Source: Bacteroidota bacterium
GTDB lineage: Bacteria > Bacteroidota > Bacteroidia > B-17B0 > Aurantibacillaceae
Reading direction: 5' to 3'
NCBI GenBank assembly: GCA_025359355.1
Contig: JANYGR010000178.1
Span: forward strand, 1 to 9,885
Length of the DNA stretch: 9,885 bases
In this document: in pieces, positions 7,701 through 9,885 of the stretch
How positions within the stretch are numbered: the first letter of the stretch is position 1
Layout of the letters: each line of letters begins with the position of its first letter
The notes under the pieces: generated by a model
The model's database searches: none
Seen by the model: the letters and a program-made list of their open reading frames with translations, nothing else
Told to the model about the DNA's origin: nothing
Made by a program: the position numbers and the translations under genes

Positions 7701-9152
7701 ATGGCAGATGGGGCAGCGAGTCCGCTAAAAGCAGGGCGCATCTCTTATCAGCAAGGGGGTGGCACCAGCAGTGGCAATGTGCATAGCCATGTGGCCACAC
7801 CAATTAATTGTGGTGCCTTTAACGCAGCCAGCGAACGCGAACTATATATTGATAAAACAGGGATTGATGATAATAAACCAAATTACTTGGAGAGTGTGTA
7901 TAGCAACCCCAGTACCGAAAAATTATTTTGCTTTTCGCCTTTTGCAGTAGCACCAAACCCTGGTAGCACGCTACTAAACACGGGAGTAAAAAGTGTAACC
8001 TTTGGCAACCCCAATACCTGCCCAAGCAAAATAGGAGGTTTAATAAAAAACGTTGTAGTGCTTACTGCCGAATACAAAAGTTTTGAGCCATTGATGCAAG
8101 CTGCTATGCAACCATTGTTAGCAGGCGATACACAAACCTTACTTACTACTATTAGCTTTGGCAACCCAGGGCAAATACAAAATGAGTTGTTGGCCAAAAG
8201 CCCTTACCTGAGCGATAGGGTTTTGCTTGCTGCCATACGCAAAAACTTGCCCCCGGGTACTTTAATAAACATTATATTAGTTAATTCGCCAGTTGCAGCA
8301 GCTGTAAAAACTCTGTTGGATAGTTTGCCTATGCCTAATGGCATACGTAACCAAATAAATGCAGCGCAAACAGGCATTAGCCCCCGCAAGTTGCAAGAAG
8401 GGCAGCTTACGATGTTGCGCGATGAGCAACACAGTGTGGCTATTGATGCGATGACCAGCCTATTGCTTGATAGCGTGAACAGAAAACCTGATGAGATTAA
8501 TAAACTCATATCGGTATTTGCACCAGGCGATGCTAATTGCCAAAAATTAAAAACTTACCTTAATTACAACGATGTGCTAAATGCCCAACGCGAAGCAGAC
8601 ACCGTGATGATGAAGATGGGCGCAGCCGACCCTACCTGCCAGTTTTTGCAAACCTTAGTTGATGCTTACAAACTAAATAACAAAGGGCCTATAGCAGTAA
8701 CTAAAGATCCTATATTGCTTGCAAAAGCCCAAAGCTTTAGCACTAATGCCAATGAGCTTGATAGCCGAGGTGCAGCAGGCATATTGCAACTGAACAGAAA
8801 AAATAATTATAAAGAGTGGATACAAGGCAAGCCAGGCGCTAGCAATGCTCGCCTAAGTAATAAAACAGAAAACGAAGCATTGGCGGTGATACAAAACCTT
8901 AATTTTAAAATATACCCAAACCCAAGTGCTGGTATGTTTTATTACGATTATACCAACGATGCTGAGCAATTAGATAACGCCACCTTAGAAATATATGATA
9001 TGCGTGGGCAACTCATTATTAGTGGTGCCATTAATGCAAGCAATGCAAAAGGTATGATAGACCTCAGTAGCATGAGCAATGGCATGTATTTTATTAAAAT
9101 TGCCACACCAACTAAATTATTATTTAATGCAAAACTCAATGTGGTTAAATAA
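4758..9152 (+). CDS. Large T9SS-secreted surface protein (propeller-like, beta-helix-like, helical, sorting domain)
   Basis: A 1464-residue exported protein. MKKLKLLLAFAFMLCAWQGDAQ is a signal peptide with likely cleavage near residue 22. Residues about 25-475 look like a Bacteroidota-specific beta-propeller: DENGNLLFYIADSKVYD near 80-95, GHQEIAIMPDKCNPRIFYII from 121, and YGLEFSPNGRYLYVTS near 353-368. Residues about 477-1030 are rich in N, T, G and short strands (LTLNNTVFRG, MWDGIEVQGD at 603-612, GGIIVGATNSIFKNNYIG), typical of a right-handed parallel beta-helix. Residues about 1130-1375 are helical (SPYLSDRVLLAAIRKNLPPG, a segment I associate with other large T9SS proteins). Residues 1382-1464 are a type A T9SS sorting domain, from NFKIYPNPSAG through LEIYDMRGQLI to SNGMYFIKI. 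It should cross the outer membrane by T9SS and be attached or released. An adhesin or matrix role is inference. Codon choice shifts toward C-ending codons after about 7080. The next gene overlaps its end. Confidence 0.9.
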   Translation: MKKLKLLLAFAFMLCAWQGDAQSTIPQRDLWAIGTNVVKFNPTTGVLQASAIGTLPLDPFTTLYGFQPNPNNQTINNAYHDENGNLLFYIADSKVYDVDGRFIGSLMYKNSAGNLCSDMIGHQEIAIMPDKCNPRIFYIIAGNRTSGHSTNNDPVPLPNPQYTKLELGLDINNITVTGLNNVTSNYAFYGDPLADGRLGFANDVFLPHDVLNYMGSPMHPFFTAASNFDNATNFTFAVSKRQADGERLLFLSSSIEIAVFTGSELEAAGNVSQTNLPNAIYNNTTGQKNANTECELYQAVGSNTLRLANKTDALTTLSEAYFYRDFIYNSGVITTSAPVLLSDPIVTSSFMDYGLEFSPNGRYLYVTSTNHAGGLAYFDLNQTNPVAIDLGSQVNISSFKTSQIEVGKDDALYFCNGTQMGRLSNLNTPSAITQSNFTTINLPNVVLPSATVSNSQIGFANIYFTLNDQVDGEPPYPTYIIGNTLAEAKCCIEHQKYTIDTYTVNGTNHNQVWSLGATNNPFGVVSGIVSIKNRLVIPVGYSVTINNMVFEYKPFQGDPSVTSTFVDGAKCILQRSTTNAANGGQLTLNNTVFRGTSTCYYGMWDGIEVQGDPTALQQVIGGTPFVVRHQARLLVNNNSIIQDAYFGATNYEFDLTNFTGLFFDTSPLKSGGIIVGATNSIFKNNYIGVCFLPYNTANVLSNFRTTNFLVDAPLKNPLITPLCMAFIFDNKIMSFTTCNFKNLATSTYPTVPAASTLGLHGIIGFNASLNVTGIGTIFNPAPYGTGCNFENLTYGVRAFNWTVNTALIQSATFKNNYRGSYFSNYSGSSTTVVQRNKYFVYQYPNGTPALDAAYGHYLDYCNNFKVQENRFYYNSFNETTATPVTGQYNAYGCIVNEENPNQTCFGGNAGGYKGDEVYKNLFKEINIGAQAQGFNAEQPKDLTTLINQCYLTNPFSSPEHNVGLKYTCNTFAGTDANDITVMADGAASPLKAGRISYQQGGGTSSGNVHSHVATPINCGAFNAASERELYIDKTGIDDNKPNYLESVYSNPSTEKLFCFSPFAVAPNPGSTLLNTGVKSVTFGNPNTCPSKIGGLIKNVVVLTAEYKSFEPLMQAAMQPLLAGDTQTLLTTISFGNPGQIQNELLAKSPYLSDRVLLAAIRKNLPPGTLINIILVNSPVAAAVKTLLDSLPMPNGIRNQINAAQTGISPRKLQEGQLTMLRDEQHSVAIDAMTSLLLDSVNRKPDEINKLISVFAPGDANCQKLKTYLNYNDVLNAQREADTVMMKMGAADPTCQFLQTLVDAYKLNNKGPIAVTKDPILLAKAQSFSTNANELDSRGAAGILQLNRKNNYKEWIQGKPGASNARLSNKTENEALAVIQNLNFKIYPNPSAGMFYYDYTNDAEQLDNATLEIYDMRGQLIISGAINASNAKGMIDLSSMSNGMYFIKIATPTKLLFNAKLNVVK

Positions 9153-9885
9153 ACTATATAATTTTATAAAGGCTAAGCAGTTGCTTAGCCTTTATAGTAC
9201 TACAAACATTTTAATAGTAATGTTTGTAGTAAGCATTACACTATGTGCACAAAATAAAGTTGTATTAAAATCTAATCCTTTTTTGAAAGAAGGGGGGGGG
9301 GGGGGGGTTTGCATGTTTAATAATAATCTTATTTATAGTGGGCATGGAAAAGTAGCTATTGATGGCAATAAATCAAGCGTAATAAATTATATATTTAATA
9401 GTATGCTTGATACTTTAAACAGTTCTACATTCAATATTATGGGCAGCACATCAATAAATTCTTTTTTACTTGCTCCACTTGTAAGTAAAAAAAACGGCTT
9501 ATATTTTAAAGGTGTAGCTACTAATTATTCCAATTATTTTACACATTTATTCGCAAAAGCTAACCCTTTAAATTTAAACTTAGTTCAATATAAAGGGTTT
9601 AGTTCTAAGAACATTTGCTATCCCGGTTTTCTTAAAAAATTTATAAACGATAGCGTTTTAATAGCATCTTTTAGTTTTAAATATCCAAGTAGTTTTAGCC
9701 AAAACAATTTTAGTTTATGGTGGCTTAATAAAAATTTAGATACACTTAATCAAAAGATTTATATTAATAATAAAAATTGTGGGGTAAGTAATTGTTTTAG
9801 TATATCAAAAAAGGAATTACTTATATTCGGTGGTAACGATAGCATTGACAAGTCCGACGGGCTTATTATGAAATTAGATAGTGTT
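9139..9885 (+). CDS. Exported protein with in-frame poly-G tract, 3' end outside the window
   Basis: A frame open from ATG 9139 to the window edge gives 249 residues with no stop. It begins inside the last codons of the T9SS gene (ATGTGGTTAAATAA, 14-nt overlap, +1 frame), which suggests translational coupling. Residues 1-38 end in a hydrophobic stretch, NILIVMFVVSITLCAQ, a signal peptide with likely cleavage around LCA-Q. Alternative starts are TTG 9181, giving a more usual signal length, and ATG 9220, giving one that is too short. Directly after the signal, codons 52-57 are encoded by 16 consecutive G (five glycines, then GTT). The mature part is rich in N, S, F and K, with repeated strand-like segments such as FNNNLIYSGHGKVAIDG and LLIFGGNDSIDKSDGLIMKL, the latter resembling blades of secreted propeller proteins. 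No C-terminal domain is visible because the gene is cut off. Function is unknown; a T9SS cargo is plausible. Confidence 0.72.
   Translation, partial: MWLNKLYNFIKAKQLLSLYSTTNILIVMFVVSITLCAQNKVVLKSNPFLKEGGGGGVCMFNNNLIYSGHGKVAIDGNKSSVINYIFNSMLDTLNSSTFNIMGSTSINSFLLAPLVSKKNGLYFKGVATNYSNYFTHLFAKANPLNLNLVQYKGFSSKNICYPGFLKKFINDSVLIASFSFKYPSSFSQNNFSLWWLNKNLDTLNQKIYINNKNCGVSNCFSISKKELLIFGGNDSIDKSDGLIMKLDSV
9165..9196 (+). terminator. Terminator-like hairpin at the T9SS gene end (overlaps next CDS)
   Basis: TATAAAGGCTAAGCA (9165-9179) and TGCTTAGCCTTTATA (9182-9196) are perfect reverse complements over 15 bp; sterically, the innermost pairs would open to a 4-nt loop. It lies 12 bp after the T9SS gene stop, the usual place for a terminator. 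The following sequence is TTTATAG rather than a T run, and the stem lies inside the downstream frame if that starts at 9139. It may be an attenuating or mRNA-protecting structure instead. Confidence 0.55.
9199..9230. repeat. Second perfect inverted repeat between the two secreted-protein genes
   Basis: ACTACAAACATT (9199-9210) and AATGTTTGTAGT (9219-9230) pair over 12 bp with an 8-nt loop. It begins 3 bp after the preceding hairpin. The right arm contains the ATG at 9220, so in RNA it would hide that possible start codon. No T run follows. Confidence 0.6.
9292..9307 (+). repeat. Poly-G tract of 16 within coding sequence
   Basis: Sixteen consecutive G follow AAAGAA just after the signal-peptide region of the last gene, in otherwise AT-rich DNA. 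At this length the frames on both sides join. With one G fewer the frame would stop at a TAG at 9352-9354, and with one more at a TAA at 9318-9320. Such tracts slip readily during replication, and their length may also be miscounted by sequencing. Confidence 0.9.

Noticed and set aside
7883..8509. Minus-strand frames of about 100 codons opposite the T9SS gene
   Set aside because: Antisense to a continuous 1464-codon frame with signal peptide and sorting domain; no start context or family resemblance.
9292..9307. Poly-G run as a frameshift that breaks the gene
   Set aside because: With the 16 G as given, the upstream signal-peptide frame and the downstream frame are continuous, so this is not a pseudogene in the assembled state.

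Overview
The window reads as chromosomal DNA from a member of the Bacteroidota. The base composition is AT-rich. Several upstream regions carry the Bacteroidota promoter pattern (TTTG, 19 bp, TAnnTTTG) with no clear Shine-Dalgarno. The largest gene ends in a type IX secretion (T9SS) C-terminal sorting domain, and two genes look like Bacteroidota-restricted secreted families. I cannot place it below phylum level.

Layout. Positions 3-59 may be the tail of an unknown upstream gene. A strong promoter leads into a short-form PLP-dependent arginine decarboxylase (151-1548), which makes agmatine for polyamine synthesis. Two small exported proteins follow on the same strand: a probable lipoprotein with a TTG start (1599-2291) and a secreted protein (2393-3073). 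They share a conserved ETKMIAGYxCKK block and look like diverged tandem paralogues. Two consecutive hairpin terminators (3092-3127, 3162-3196) separate them from a convergent minus-strand gene for a small fibronectin-type-III protein (3214-3807).

A 950-bp region without a gene (3808-4757) holds the most unusual structure. It is an array of about 22 degenerate 20-bp units (4191-4640) with no insertion or deletion between units. The consensus unit is itself a near-perfect palindrome. The array lies just upstream of two tandem promoter-like boxes and a 1464-residue secreted protein (4758-9152). That protein has a signal peptide, a beta-propeller-like N-terminus, a beta-helix-like middle, a helical region and a T9SS sorting domain.

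The last gene starts inside the end of the large gene (9139) and is still open at the window edge. It encodes another exported protein. Right after its signal peptide it carries an in-frame run of 16 G, which looks like a phase-variation switch. Two perfect inverted repeats lie at the junction of these two genes and overlap the probable signal-peptide coding region.

Taken together, the right half looks like a cell-surface locus: a repeat-array upstream region, a large T9SS-exported surface protein, and a potentially phase-variable secreted partner. The functional link between them is inference.
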